From contig NZ_JAUCEU010000007.1 in assembly GCF_030348765.1 (NCBI RefSeq), forward strand, positions 483,501 through 547,500: a stretch of DNA of 64,000 bases, read 5' to 3'. Source of the DNA: Neobacillus sp. CF12 (lineage in GTDB: Bacteria; Bacillota; Bacilli; Bacillales; Cytobacillaceae). Both the position numbers and the translations under genes were made by a program. Numbering within the stretch: position 1 is the first letter of the stretch; each line of letters starts with the position of its first letter. Below the pieces are notes generated by a model that was not told where the DNA came from, did no database searches, and worked only from the letters and a program-made list of their open reading frames with translations. Shown here in pieces: positions 32,927 through 42,115 of this stretch.

Positions 32927-34594
32927 ATGTCAACATCATGGTGGAAAACAGCAGTAGTATATCAAATTTATCCAAAAAGCTTTTATGATTCAACCGGTAA
33001 TGGTACAGGCGATATCCAAGGAATCATCGGAAAACTAGACTACTTAAAGGAGTTAGGTGTAGATGTTCTTTGGCTCACTCCGATTTATAAATCCCCCCAA
33101 CGAGATAATGGTTATGACATAAGCGACTATTACAACATTCAAGAAGAATACGGCACGATGGATGACTTCGACCAACTTCTTGAACAAGCACATAAGCGCG
33201 GAATCAAGATCATTATGGATATTGTCATCAACCATACATCCACGGAACATGAGTGGTTCAAGCAAGCAAAATCCTCAAAAGACAATCCATACCGCGATTT
33301 TTATATATGGAAAGATGGGAAAGATGGCCTCCCTCCTACCAACTGGGAATCAAAATTTGGCGGATCTGCCTGGCAATGGGATGAAACGACGGGTCAGTAC
33401 TACCTACATTTATTTGATGTTACCCAGGCAGATTTAAACTGGGAAAACCCAAAAGTTCGTGAAGCATTATATGGAATGATGCATTTTTGGCTTAAAAAAG
33501 GCGTAGATGGCTTTAGACTTGATGTCATCAATTTAATTTCAAAAGATCAGCAGTTCCCTCAAGATGATAGTGATGGACGTAAGTTTTACACAGATGGGCC
33601 CAGAATACATGAGTTTCTCCATGAGATGAACCAAGAGGTATTTTCAAAATATGACATCATGACCGTTGGCGAAATGTCATCAACATCCATCGATAATTGT
33701 ATTCGCTACACAAATCCACGTGAAGAAGAGCTCAATATGACGTTCAGCTTCCATCATTTAAAAGTGGATTATCCAAATGGTGACAAGTGGACCAAAGCCG
33801 ATTTTGACTTCCATGCGCTGAAAGATATCTTGTCAAAATGGCAGGTAGAAATGAATAAAGGCGGAGGCTGGAATGCCCTCTTCTGGTGCAATCATGACCA
33901 ACCACGTGTTGTCTCAAGGTTCGGTGATGATAAGCAGTTTCATAAAGAATCAGCCAAAATGCTTGCGACGACTATCCATATGATGCAAGGTACCCCTTAT
34001 ATTTATCAAGGGGAAGAATTCGGGATGACCAATCCGGAGTTTAACAAGATTGAAGAGTATCGGGATGTGGAATCATTAAATACCTTTGAAATTAAGAAAA
34101 ATGAAGGACTGTCAGAGCAAGAGATTATTGAAATTCTAAAGCAAAAATCTCGTGACAATTCCAGAACTCCCGTTCAATGGGATTCTAGTAAACATGCTGG
34201 ATTTACAACGGGCACGCCTTGGATTCATACAGCATCGAACTATAAGGAAATTAATGCAGAAAATGCGATGAAGGACCCGGACTCTGTTTTTTATCATTAT
34301 CAAGAACTCATTCGTTTGCGAAAAGAATATGATGTGATCACAAACGGTGATTATGAATTGATTTCCGAGGAAGATGACTCTATCTTTGCTTTTGTACGAA
34401 AAACAGAAAATGAAATACTATTGTTGATTAATAATTTTTATGGATCAGACACAATGTATTCTCTCCCAGTGAAGTTAGACATTGCTGGTTTGTCAAACAC
34501 TGTGTTACTCTCAAACTATGCGGACTCTGCCCCACTTGAAAGAGAAATAAAGTTACGGCCGTACGAGTCCATTGTTTATTATTTGAAAAAATAA
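32927..34594 (+). CDS. treA: Trehalose-6-phosphate hydrolase (alpha,alpha-phosphotrehalase)
   Basis: Splits trehalose-6-phosphate into glucose and glucose-6-phosphate. It is a 555-residue GH13 enzyme: VYQIYPKSFYDSTGNGTGDIQGI, VDVLWLTPIYKSPQRDNGYDISDY, MDIVINHTSTEH, DGFRLDVINLISK (nucleophile Asp), TVGEMSS (acid Glu) and FWCNHDQPRVVSRFGDD. B. subtilis TreA is 561 residues. The start is the ATG at 32927, eight bases after GGCAGGTG; an in-frame GTG nine bases earlier falls in that site. Also called treC in other species. Confidence 0.93.
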   Translation: MSTSWWKTAVVYQIYPKSFYDSTGNGTGDIQGIIGKLDYLKELGVDVLWLTPIYKSPQRDNGYDISDYYNIQEEYGTMDDFDQLLEQAHKRGIKIIMDIVINHTSTEHEWFKQAKSSKDNPYRDFYIWKDGKDGLPPTNWESKFGGSAWQWDETTGQYYLHLFDVTQADLNWENPKVREALYGMMHFWLKKGVDGFRLDVINLISKDQQFPQDDSDGRKFYTDGPRIHEFLHEMNQEVFSKYDIMTVGEMSSTSIDNCIRYTNPREEELNMTFSFHHLKVDYPNGDKWTKADFDFHALKDILSKWQVEMNKGGGWNALFWCNHDQPRVVSRFGDDKQFHKESAKMLATTIHMMQGTPYIYQGEEFGMTNPEFNKIEEYRDVESLNTFEIKKNEGLSEQEIIEILKQKSRDNSRTPVQWDSSKHAGFTTGTPWIHTASNYKEINAENAMKDPDSVFYHYQELIRLRKEYDVITNGDYELISEEDDSIFAFVRKTENEILLLINNFYGSDTMYSLPVKLDIAGLSNTVLLSNYADSAPLEREIKLRPYESIVYYLKK

Positions 34595-34606
34595 TGGGAG
34601 ATTTTT

Positions 34607-35323
34607 ATGACAAACAAGTATCAAATTATTTTTAATAAAATCGTGGATCAAATTAAAAATGGTGAACTCCCGCCCAACTCCCTTCTTCCCTCTGAAAATG
34701 AATTGAAGGAACAGTACGATACATCTAGGGAAACCATTCGAAAGGCGTTAAACCTACTTGCTCAAAACGGATACATCCAAAAGGTAAGAGGAAAAGGTTC
34801 AATTGTCATTGATATTAACAAGTTTGACTTTCCGGTTTCGGGATTGGTTAGTTTTAAAGAACTCGCCGACAAAATGGAAAAAAAGCCGCGAACAATTGTC
34901 AATGAGCTTTCATTCATTATCAAGCCTGATGCCTATATCAAGCAACAGCTTCAGCTTTCAGGAAAGGACCAAGTGTGGAAGATTGTTAGAACCCGGGAAA
35001 TTGGCGGCAACAAAATAATCCTTGATAAGGATTACCTTGCCGCAAAATTCGTTCCTTCCATAACAGAGGAAATTTGTGCAAACTCCATTTATGCCTACCT
35101 TGAAAATGAGTTAAACCTGAAAATTAGTTTTGCAAAAAAGGAAATTGTCGTCGATGAACCAACTGCGGAAGATCGGTCGTTTTTAGACTTGGAAGGCTAT
35201 CATAATATCGTTGTTATTAAAAACTATGTGTATCTTGAGGATGCCTCCCTTTTTCAATATACAGAATCCCGGCACCGTCCGGACAAATTCCGGTTCGTCG
35301 ACTTTGCACGTAGAACACAGTAA
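34607..35323 (+). CDS. treR: Trehalose operon repressor, GntR family
   Basis: A 238-residue regulator that binds the operators before treP and is released by trehalose-6-phosphate. The N-terminal winged helix (1-68) reads YQIIFNKIVDQIKNGELPPNSLLPSENELKEQYDTSRETIRKALNLL, of the GntR type. The C-terminal UTRA ligand domain reads VWKIVRTREIGGNKIILDKDYLAAKFVP and ends YTESRHRPDKFRFVDFARR, as in TreR. The start is 12 bases after the treA stop, with GGGAG upstream. Confidence 0.92.
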   Translation: MTNKYQIIFNKIVDQIKNGELPPNSLLPSENELKEQYDTSRETIRKALNLLAQNGYIQKVRGKGSIVIDINKFDFPVSGLVSFKELADKMEKKPRTIVNELSFIIKPDAYIKQQLQLSGKDQVWKIVRTREIGGNKIILDKDYLAAKFVPSITEEICANSIYAYLENELNLKISFAKKEIVVDEPTAEDRSFLDLEGYHNIVVIKNYVYLEDASLFQYTESRHRPDKFRFVDFARRTQ

Positions 35324-35352
35324 AAACCTCAAATCAATTTGAGGTTTTTTCT
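35321..35352 (+). terminator. Terminator of the tre operon
   Basis: AAAAACCTCAAAT and its complement ATTTGAGGTTTTT almost abut (tight loop) and are followed by T residues. It also borders the converging methyltransferase gene. Confidence 0.85.
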
Positions 35353-35946
35353 TTATTTTCTATTTCTTAATACAGCCACAATAAAGAGATCTTTATAAAA
35401 ATGCTCTACTGTCTCTACCTCTAAACCTTTATTTGTAAATTCCTTTAATGTCTCTCTATTCAAGCAACAGCCGTCACAGACTCTTTTCCAAAATGGTGTT
35501 AAGCTTTCCTGCATTTTGCTAAGCACAGTGTTTTCCATTTTCACGTGTTCGAACAGCAGGATCTTTCCATCTGGTTTACACACTCTTTTTAGCTCATGAA
35601 TAGCCTTCTCAACATTCGGGATTGTGCAAAATACCAACGTTGCCACTACGGTATCAAATGTATGATCTTTAAAAGGCAGATTCTCCGCGCTCGCATTAAC
35701 AATTTCTATCGGTACCACAGTTGATTTCTGTTTTGTAAAAGATCGCTCAATCATAGGCAGACTTGGTTCGATGGCGGTGACTGTATCAACATTGTAATAC
35801 AATGGAAAGTTAATTCCAGTCCCTGAACCAATCTCAAGCACCTTTCCGCTCGCACCCTTAAGTAACTCACTCCGAATCCTCTTAAACTTTCTCTGTTCCA
35901 AGGGACTCATAAAAAAATCATACCATTTTGCAAATGTACTGCTCAT
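35353..35946 (-). CDS. Class I SAM-dependent methyltransferase
   Basis: A 197-residue methyltransferase of the UbiE/METTL7-like group. Motif I is GKVLEIGSGTGINFPLY, then AIEPSLPMIERS, ASAENLPFKDHTFDTVVATLVFCTIPNVEKAIHELKRVCKPDGKILLFEHV (motifs II-III). A Cys-rich CDGCCLNRETL follows, which occurs in METTL7-like proteins. The substrate is unknown. The ribosome binding site is weak (GTTGAAC). It is monocistronic and converges on the tre operon. Confidence 0.85.
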   Translation of the reverse strand: MSSTFAKWYDFFMSPLEQRKFKRIRSELLKGASGKVLEIGSGTGINFPLYYNVDTVTAIEPSLPMIERSFTKQKSTVVPIEIVNASAENLPFKDHTFDTVVATLVFCTIPNVEKAIHELKRVCKPDGKILLFEHVKMENTVLSKMQESLTPFWKRVCDGCCLNRETLKEFTNKGLEVETVEHFYKDLFIVAVLRNRK

Positions 35947-36045
35947 TTAGTTCAACTCCAAATTGTATAATACTCGGATAATAATCCAATCCATTTCCAC
36001 CTTTTCAACATATTTTATTATAAAAAATATGGACGAGGTGTTGAA

Positions 36046-37314
36046 ATGAAAGATCACCAAACAGTCATATCCATTCTTGGAAGTGCTGGCGGGGTGGCAA
36101 AATCTGTCCTTTCGATTTTAAATCAATCAGTATTGAATGATAAAGACCCTATTCATCGTATCATTACACAAAGTACAATTCACTTAATTGATTATAAGCA
36201 AAAGGAACCCCAGTATTACCAGAACCTATTTCCGAATTTATCGCACCAGTTAGTCACCCATCAGTTTGACCTTAAGAATAAGAAACAGGTGATGAAGCAT
36301 TTAACCAGCACAAATACAACGATTGTCATTGATGTTTCATGGGCAGATACGGTTGAAATGCTACAATGCTGTGACCAGCTGGGTATCCGATATGTAAATT
36401 CTGCACTAGAAAATTCCTTTATTGATGATAACGAAGAACAGTTTGCCGGTTTTCCCCTGATAGAACGTATTCTTTATTTTGAAAAGCATAAGGACAAGTT
36501 TAAGAATACCACAGCGATTGTATGCTCTGGAATGAATCCTGGCGTGGTTCAATGGATGGCGATTGAACTTATGAATCAAAATCCGGCAGAAAAACCTCTT
36601 GGCTGCTACATCGTCGAACATGATAGCTCCTTTCTAAAGGATGCATCACAGGCAAAAAAAGACGTTATTTATACCACTTGGGCTCCGGAATGCTTTCTAG
36701 ATGAAGCGATTTTATGCTATCCCATGTTCATGAAGAATCGTACTCCACTCTTTCTATATGAAGATGTCTACAATGTCGAATTCCAAGTAACATTGGGAAA
36801 TAAGATGTTTTACGGTTGTTTGATGCCACATGAAGAAGTCTATACACTGGGTAAATTGTTTGACATGGAAACCGGTTTCTTGTATAAGGTGAATGACCAT
36901 ACCACCAAGATTATCCGTAATCATATGGATAACACCGATGTTTTATGGGATTTTGAAATGAAAGTCCTCGATCCCCTTGTAAATCCACTTAATGGTGAGG
37001 ACCTTGTTGGTGTATTGCTGGTTTACCAAGACAAAGAGCGTTATATTTACAACGTATTAGATAACGAAAGAATCTTTGCTCAATACAAAACAAACGCTAC
37101 CTACTTCCAGGTCGCATGCGGTATTTATGCCTCACTCTCTGTCCTTCTGCTCGATCAAATTCCAAAAGGTGTTCACTATGTGGACGAGCTATTACTAAAA
37201 ACAAACAATCACTTTGGTCATTATTTAACCTGCTATATGACGGATTTTGTTATTGATGAAAATAATACAAGTGATGGTCTTCTTTTACAGCGAATGAGAG
37301 AATTTAAAGATTAA
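36046..37314 (+). CDS. Homospermidine synthase-like (saccharopine dehydrogenase fold) protein
   Basis: A 422-residue NAD(P)-dependent protein. The N-terminal Rossmann start is VISILGSAGGVAKSVLSIL. The conserved VCSGMNPGVVQWMAIEL near residue 165 and VIYTTWAPECFLDEAILC near 220 match the pattern of bacterial homospermidine synthase and its relatives, which make homospermidine from putrescine or spermidine. The C-terminal part (FGHYLTCYMTDFVIDEN) completes the fold. A related dehydrogenase with another substrate cannot be excluded. The ATG follows GAGGTG; a strong terminator follows the stop. No polyamine neighbours are seen. Confidence 0.72.
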   Translation: MKDHQTVISILGSAGGVAKSVLSILNQSVLNDKDPIHRIITQSTIHLIDYKQKEPQYYQNLFPNLSHQLVTHQFDLKNKKQVMKHLTSTNTTIVIDVSWADTVEMLQCCDQLGIRYVNSALENSFIDDNEEQFAGFPLIERILYFEKHKDKFKNTTAIVCSGMNPGVVQWMAIELMNQNPAEKPLGCYIVEHDSSFLKDASQAKKDVIYTTWAPECFLDEAILCYPMFMKNRTPLFLYEDVYNVEFQVTLGNKMFYGCLMPHEEVYTLGKLFDMETGFLYKVNDHTTKIIRNHMDNTDVLWDFEMKVLDPLVNPLNGEDLVGVLLVYQDKERYIYNVLDNERIFAQYKTNATYFQVACGIYASLSVLLLDQIPKGVHYVDELLLKTNNHFGHYLTCYMTDFVIDENNTSDGLLLQRMREFKD

Positions 37315-37316
37315 TG

Positions 37317-37346
37317 AAGCTTGGAGAAAAATCTCCAAGCTTTTCC
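37317..37346 (+). terminator. Terminator
   Basis: AAGCTTGGAGA and TCTCCAAGCTT, perfect 11 bp, four-base loop, then TTCC. It separates the homospermidine synthase-like gene from the RraA-like gene. Confidence 0.85.
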
Positions 37347-37401
37347 TAAGTTAACCAATTATAATAAATACAGGAAGAGTATGAATGGGAGGAAAAATAA
37401 T

Positions 37402-38019
37402 ATGGAAAATATTATTAAGGAGTTTCGTAGTATTCCAACTACTTGTATTTCTGATGCCATGGATGGATTAAATAATCTCCATCCCACTATTAAACCACTA
37501 AAGGAAGAATACAAGCTTGCAGGTAGAGCCTTCACGGTAAAAGTTCCTGTTGGTGAAAATCTTTCGGTCTTAAAAGCTATTTCTGAGGCAAAGCCAGGTG
37601 ATATTTTAGTTGTCGATGCAAAAGGTGATCAATACAGAGCTATAGCAGGTGATTTTGTGGTCGGAATGGCACAAACATTGGGTATCGGCGGTTTAGTCGT
37701 CGATGGAGTGATTCGAGATATTGTTGGTATAAAAGCGTTGAATTTTCCTGTTTTCTCAAGGGGAACAACTGTCGCAGCAAGCGGGAAAGCAGGAGTCGGT
37801 GAAGTGAATGTGCCTATTTCTTGTGGGGGGGTTCCAGTGAACCCTGGAGATATCATTGTTGGTGATGCGGACGGAGTGGTTGTGATTCCTCAAGCAAAGG
37901 AACAACAGATTTTGGATGATTCTTTAGAAAAAATGAAAAAAGATGAATCTAGAGAAAAAAATATATCCGGAAATCCTGAAGCAATACGGAAACATCTAGA
38001 ACAATTATTATCAAAATAA
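37402..38019 (+). CDS. RraA-like / HMG aldolase family protein
   Basis: A 205-residue protein of the RraA/MenG-like fold, which includes 4-hydroxy-4-methyl-2-oxoglutarate aldolases, oxaloacetate decarboxylases and, in E. coli, the RNase E inhibitor RraA. Seen: TTCISDAMDGLNNLHPTIKPL, GDILVVDAKGDQYRAIAGDFVVGMAQTLGIGGLVVDGVIRDI (the G-D...R-D metal and substrate site) and DIIVGDADGVVVIP. An aldolase or decarboxylase is likelier than an RNase regulator in this group. The ATG at 37402 follows GGGAGG; an earlier in-frame ATG overlaps the upstream terminator. Confidence 0.82.
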   Translation: MENIIKEFRSIPTTCISDAMDGLNNLHPTIKPLKEEYKLAGRAFTVKVPVGENLSVLKAISEAKPGDILVVDAKGDQYRAIAGDFVVGMAQTLGIGGLVVDGVIRDIVGIKALNFPVFSRGTTVAASGKAGVGEVNVPISCGGVPVNPGDIIVGDADGVVVIPQAKEQQILDDSLEKMKKDESREKNISGNPEAIRKHLEQLLSK

Positions 38020-38022
38020 GAA

Positions 38023-38145
38023 TTACCTTTTGATGATTTTGAACAGTTTACCGATCAAGAGAAAAAATTTTCCCACCCATCGAATGACACCATGAAATAG
38101 TACTTCTACAATAAAACCAACCATTAATTCTAATATTATGTGCAT
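38023..38145 (-). CDS. Possible 40-residue hydrophobic, basic-ended peptide
   Basis: An open frame of 40 codons starting MHIILELMVGFIVEVLFHG and ending LFKIIKR. It has two hydrophobic stretches and a cluster of Lys/Arg at the end, the look of a small membrane protein. Upstream in frame are three Cys codons (GCGTC). AGGATG lies 11 bases before the ATG, a weak site. It would converge on the RraA-like gene. I do not recognise it. Confidence 0.3.
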   Translation of the reverse strand: MHIILELMVGFIVEVLFHGVIRWVGKFFLLIGKLFKIIKR

Positions 38146-38213
38146 GCAGGTACCACATCCTGTATGTGTGCTTACATTTTATTCTGTACAACTTTTACAG
38201 TCTTATGTCTATG

Positions 38214-38254
38214 GAAAAAAGGCATTGGTTCTGTTACGAACCAATACCTTTTTT
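38214..38254. terminator. Terminator of the second cytochrome c gene
   Basis: AAAAAGGCATTGGTTC pairs with GAACCAATACCTTTTT (16 bp, one mismatch), six-base loop. A/T ends allow use in both directions. Confidence 0.9.
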
Positions 38255-38264
38255 AGTAATCTAT

Positions 38265-38663
38265 TTATTTTTGATCCCATAAATAGTCTACTACTGCTTG
38301 ATACTCATCTTTTGATAAAGAAGCAGGAGCACTTTTTGGCATATTCTTTTCAACAAAAGCTAAGAGGTCTTCTTTTGTTTTAAAGTCAGCATGAATTTTT
38401 GCACCGTCAAGCTTTCCTTGACCTCCAGCAATGTCTCCAGAACTGTGGCAAGTAATACAGCTCTTTTGGAATACCTCATTCCCTGCAAGCGATGTTGATG
38501 CTGGGTCCTCGGTAGTGTCAGAGTCCTCGTTCCCGCTTGAATCCTCACTTCCCGCGGTTTCTTCCGTTTGCGGTTCCTCACTAGTCGTTTGCTCATCATT
38601 ACCACATGCAGCCAATACCCCTAGCAGTAACAAAAAGAATACAATACTCAAAATCTTCTTCAA
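38265..38663 (-). CDS. Cytochrome c lipoprotein (second CccB-like)
   Basis: A 132-residue membrane-anchored cytochrome c. The lipobox LAAC gives the lipidated Cys. A very acidic Glu/Asp/Ser/Thr linker (about residues 23-58) follows, then a small heme domain with CITCHSSGD and a distal Met in KNMPKSAPASLS. The start is TTG, seven bases after GAGGTG. It shares layout but not close sequence with the cytochrome at 5131, and probably accepts electrons from the menaquinol:cytochrome c reductase. Confidence 0.88.
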   Translation of the reverse strand: MKKILSIVFFLLLLGVLAACGNDEQTTSEEPQTEETAGSEDSSGNEDSDTTEDPASTSLAGNEVFQKSCITCHSSGDIAGGQGKLDGAKIHADFKTKEDLLAFVEKNMPKSAPASLSKDEYQAVVDYLWDQK

Positions 38664-39113
38664 GCTCCTACACCTCTATTCTCTTTTGTTTTATAGATAA
38701 CCCATATATAGGAGGCATTTCATATGTAGTAAAAACATTCATATAATGGGCAAATCCTACCTTCATCTTATTTCAGATATCTGCAATTATTCCTATATGT
38801 CCTTTGTAGAATAGAAGTAATAATATTACTTCAAATTTCTAAAAACATCATATTTCATAGTGCCTAGAAATATTCATTCTAAAATTGGACTGAAGTGGCC
38901 AAAATAGTCTAAATTTTCCAATAGTAATTAATAATAATTCGCTCGATTTTACTTAATTCCTCTTTCTTTCAAAAAAATATATTTTCATAAGAAGGAACCC
39001 TGTGAAGAGTGCAAAAATAGAAATCAAAATGAAAATATTGTTGAGATGTATTCGTACTAATTTTCGGCAAAGGCTAATAAATTAGAATATACGTTCGATG
39101 AGGAGGAGAGATC
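38664..39113. other. Intergenic region, 450 bases
   Basis: AT-rich region between two divergent genes. GGAGG at about 38710 precedes an ATG that is at once followed by TAG, so it is not a gene. No convincing promoter, RNA element or open frame was seen. Confidence 0.5.
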
Positions 39114-39518
39114 TTGGCTAAACAGAATGATTCCTTCATTACAGATGAAATGTTGGTTAAATATTACGAATTGAATAAGAAGAAAAAAGAAATTGAATTA
39201 GAGATGAATCAATTAAAGGACAGTTTTCATGATTATTTTAATAAACTTGTTGGTCCGAATACGAAAGCGGAAATTACGATAAATGGATATAAATTGCAGC
39301 GGCAAATGAGAAAGATCGAAAAATATAATGAAGAAGTTACGGTTAAGAGGTTAGAAGAATTGCAAATGACCGACCTCGTTCAAATTGTAAAGAAACCGGA
39401 TGAAGCCAAAATAAAATCAGCACTCCAGCTTGGCCTATTGGATGAAAAGAATTTAGAGGGCTGTTTGGTCACCTCCTATTCCCCTGCCCTTTCGATTAAA
39501 ACTTTAACTCCAAGATAA
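39114..39518 (+). CDS. Small coiled-coil protein, unknown
   Basis: A 134-residue protein I do not recognise. Residues 10-45 form a likely coiled coil (MLVKYYELNKKKKEIELEMNQLKDSF). A more compact part follows (AEITINGYKLQRQMRKIEKYNEEVTVKRLEEL). The sequence pattern, with a helical hairpin plus a substrate-like beta turn, is reminiscent of phage-type Gam or Gp157-like proteins, but I cannot support that. The start is TTG after GAGGAGGAG. A terminator lies five bases past the stop. Confidence 0.65.
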   Translation: MAKQNDSFITDEMLVKYYELNKKKKEIELEMNQLKDSFHDYFNKLVGPNTKAEITINGYKLQRQMRKIEKYNEEVTVKRLEELQMTDLVQIVKKPDEAKIKSALQLGLLDEKNLEGCLVTSYSPALSIKTLTPR

Positions 39519-39523
39519 CCATC

Positions 39524-39560
39524 AGCTATTAGGTATTTACTGCCTAATAGCTTTTCTTTT
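39524..39560 (+). terminator. Terminator
   Basis: AGCTATTAGG and CCTAATAGCT, perfect 10 bp, nine-base loop, followed by TTTCTTTTT. Confidence 0.9.
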
Positions 39561-39686
39561 TGATATGTGGCATGTAATTACGAAAAAATCCTTAGATTCT
39601 AGTGAAAATAGGAATTTTTTTGTGAATTTACTTTTAAACTCTACCTATTTCTGCTAAATTTATAGAATGGTTTGGAGGGGATTATT

Positions 39687-40601
39687 ATGAGTACTCTAGG
39701 TGCTGTTCTATCTTACCCACGCACAAAGGGAATCATATTAGTACTAATGGCAGCAATTTTTTGGGGTGTTTCGGGTACAGTTGCTCAATACTTGTTTCAT
39801 CAACAGGGCTTTAGCACGAGTTGGCTAGTCGTAACACGGTTATTGGTAGCTGGATTGGGTTTATTATTTTTTTCCCAAGTAGTTGGGAAACAAAATATAT
39901 GGAGTGTTTGGAAAAGAAAAAAAGATCTTTTACACCTTGTTGTGTTCGGTGTTGTGGGGATGCTTGGAGTCCAATATACCTATTTTGCAGCAATAGAACA
40001 CGGAAACGCCGCTACCGCAACGGTATTACAATACCTAGCACCAGTCCTAATCGCCATATATATCTGTTTTCAATCTAAGTCATTACCGGTAAAACAAGAG
40101 ATCGTAGCCATTGTATTTGCGCTTGGAGGAACATTTTTGCTCGTCACGAAAGGAAATATTCAAACGCTAACCATTTCTGGTCCTGCTTTTGCATGGGGAA
40201 TATTGTCGGCATTTGCACTTGCTTTTTATACTCTTTATCCAGGAAAACTTCTAACAAAATGGGGAACGATTTTAACCGTTGGCTGGGGAATGATGATCGG
40301 AGGATTAGGGTTCAGTTTCCTCCATCCTCCTTGGAAATTCGAAGGGCATTGGTCACCATCCTCGTTTCTAGCCGTTCTTTTTGTTGTGATTTTTGGTACA
40401 TTACTAGCCTTCTTATGCTATATGGAAAGTCTAAAATATATAAAAGCATCAGAAGCAAGCTTACTAGCGTGTGTCGAACCACTATCCGCAGCATTTCTAG
40501 CCGTGGCTTGGCTTCATGTCTCTTTTAGTCTATTTGAATGGATAGGTGCACTCGCTATCATAGCAACAATATTTATCTTATCAAGTGTGAAACGCACATA
40601 A
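39687..40601 (+). CDS. EamA/DMT family transporter
   Basis: A 304-residue drug/metabolite transporter with ten helices in two EamA repeats. The first begins TKGIILVLMAAIFWGVSGTVAQYLF and ends HGNAATATVLQYLAPVLIAIYICF; the second begins FAWGILSAFALAFYTLYPG and ends YIKASEASLLACVEPLSAAFLAV. The substrate, often an amino acid or metabolite, is unknown. The ATG at 39687 follows TGGAGGGG; a TTG 15 bases earlier falls in that site. Confidence 0.88.
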   Translation: MSTLGAVLSYPRTKGIILVLMAAIFWGVSGTVAQYLFHQQGFSTSWLVVTRLLVAGLGLLFFSQVVGKQNIWSVWKRKKDLLHLVVFGVVGMLGVQYTYFAAIEHGNAATATVLQYLAPVLIAIYICFQSKSLPVKQEIVAIVFALGGTFLLVTKGNIQTLTISGPAFAWGILSAFALAFYTLYPGKLLTKWGTILTVGWGMMIGGLGFSFLHPPWKFEGHWSPSSFLAVLFVVIFGTLLAFLCYMESLKYIKASEASLLACVEPLSAAFLAVAWLHVSFSLFEWIGALAIIATIFILSSVKRT

Positions 40602-40604
40602 GAA

Positions 40605-40630
40605 AAAGCCATCTATCAGATGGCTTTCTC
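40605..40630. terminator. Bidirectional terminator
   Basis: AAAGCCATCT and AGATGGCTTT, perfect 10 bp, three-base loop, between the converging EamA and subtilisin genes; A and T runs on both sides. Confidence 0.9.
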
Positions 40631-40641
40631 TATCTTTATTA

Positions 40642-41910
40642 TTATCTTACTCTTGCAAAACCGAATCCGGAAGCATAATCGTCGCCAGTTGTGGCACCGT
40701 ATCCACCTTTAATATCGTATAATTTTGCTCTTCTTTGTAACTCAGAACGAAGTTGTGTATTGGACCATGATAAATTTGATGACCAAATTTTCGCTGCTAA
40801 TCCTGAAACGTGCGGTGTAGCCATAGAAGTTCCGCTGATTGTGTTATAGTTTCCATCGTACCATGTGGATTGAATATCTTTACCTGGTGCTGAAATTTCA
40901 ACATCACGTTCATGAATCACAAAATCAGCGTCAGTTAAAGGATTACCTCTAGATGAGAAATCAGCTACGCGGTAAGTTCCGTTTTGTTGAACATTTTCTA
41001 AAGCAGCAACTGCCACAGCATTCTTTAATGCACCTGGATAGCCAATCGTGTTTGCAGCGTATCCATCGTTACCTGCAGCCGCAACCACCAGTGTTCCCTT
41101 GCTATATGCGTAATCTACCGCACTAGCAATCATGGTGTCTTTTCCACTAGAACCTAGAGACATAGAAATGATGACTTTTGAGCCTGTTCGGACAGCTTCA
41201 TCTGCAGCATGACGAATCGCTCCAGCAATATCATCCGAATAACCTGAACCACTGTCCGTTAATACCTTGTACGCCCAAAGCTTGGATTGTGGTGCAACAC
41301 CATAAATTCCTAACCCATCTGAAGCACCGTGTGCAAGGGCTGATCCTGCTACATGCGTACCGTGGCCATTTCGATCTGTACAAGTTCCATTTACGAGCGC
41401 TGACGAGGATTGGGTAAAATCTTTACATTGTTCACCGCTTCCTACTAAATCATAATGATTAATATAAACCCCAGTATCTAAAACGGCTATTTTAATTCCA
41501 GCTCCGCCAGATGTACTTGTAATGTTAGGATCATTGTAAATAGCTTGCATTCCCCATGGCGTACGGTCACTTGGCAGGGAAGTAATAGCTGTTGTACCGA
41601 TTTTATCTTTTGAAGCGCTTTCAATTCGATCCAATTGAACCTCTGGTACTTTTTCAATTGATAGATTCTTATTTTTTAATAATGCTTGATATTGCTTCGC
41701 ATTCACCGTTGTAGAGTAACCATCAGAACCAAAATCCCAGCGCACTCCTGTAGTTTCTTTTGCTTTTGCCTTTTCAGAACTAGGTCCTTTAATGATAACT
41801 CGATACGTTTCCTTTGAGTCGGTTACCTCACCATAGGCCGCTGTGGCAAACAGCGAAAATCCCATTGTTAATGCTAGTAGTGCAGAAGCAATTTTTCTTT
41901 TCTTTCTCAT
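40642..41910 (-). CDS. Secreted subtilisin-like serine protease
   Basis: A 422-residue S8 protease. It has a signal peptide (1-27), an I9-type propeptide (about 35-100, YRVIIKGPSS...VPEVQLD) and a catalytic domain with IAVLDTGV (Asp), NGHGTHVAG (His) and ISGTSMATPHVSGLAAKIW (Ser). The insertion holding two cysteines (GEQCKDF and GTCTD) and the sequence around it resemble the subtilisins of psychrotolerant and thermophilic bacilli (S41, Ak.1, sphericase), where the pair forms a disulfide. No C-terminal extra domain. AGAGAGGGG precedes the ATG. Confidence 0.92.
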   Translation of the reverse strand: MRKKRKIASALLALTMGFSLFATAAYGEVTDSKETYRVIIKGPSSEKAKAKETTGVRWDFGSDGYSTTVNAKQYQALLKNKNLSIEKVPEVQLDRIESASKDKIGTTAITSLPSDRTPWGMQAIYNDPNITSTSGGAGIKIAVLDTGVYINHYDLVGSGEQCKDFTQSSSALVNGTCTDRNGHGTHVAGSALAHGASDGLGIYGVAPQSKLWAYKVLTDSGSGYSDDIAGAIRHAADEAVRTGSKVIISMSLGSSGKDTMIASAVDYAYSKGTLVVAAAGNDGYAANTIGYPGALKNAVAVAALENVQQNGTYRVADFSSRGNPLTDADFVIHERDVEISAPGKDIQSTWYDGNYNTISGTSMATPHVSGLAAKIWSSNLSWSNTQLRSELQRRAKLYDIKGGYGATTGDDYASGFGFARVR

Positions 41911-42115
41911 CTTATTTCCCCTCTCTTACTTTTTTTATGTACAGCTTTTCCACGGCTGTAATATTGAGTTTATTTAGAAATTTCTAATTAATCAATATAT
42001 TGTTTTCTATAGAAAGTTGGGAAATAATTATGGGTAATGGCTTGATGCTTTAGTTCCTGTTCATATATAAAATGAGACCTCCAATTTTTTGAAGGTCACT
42101 CCCAATTACTATCCT

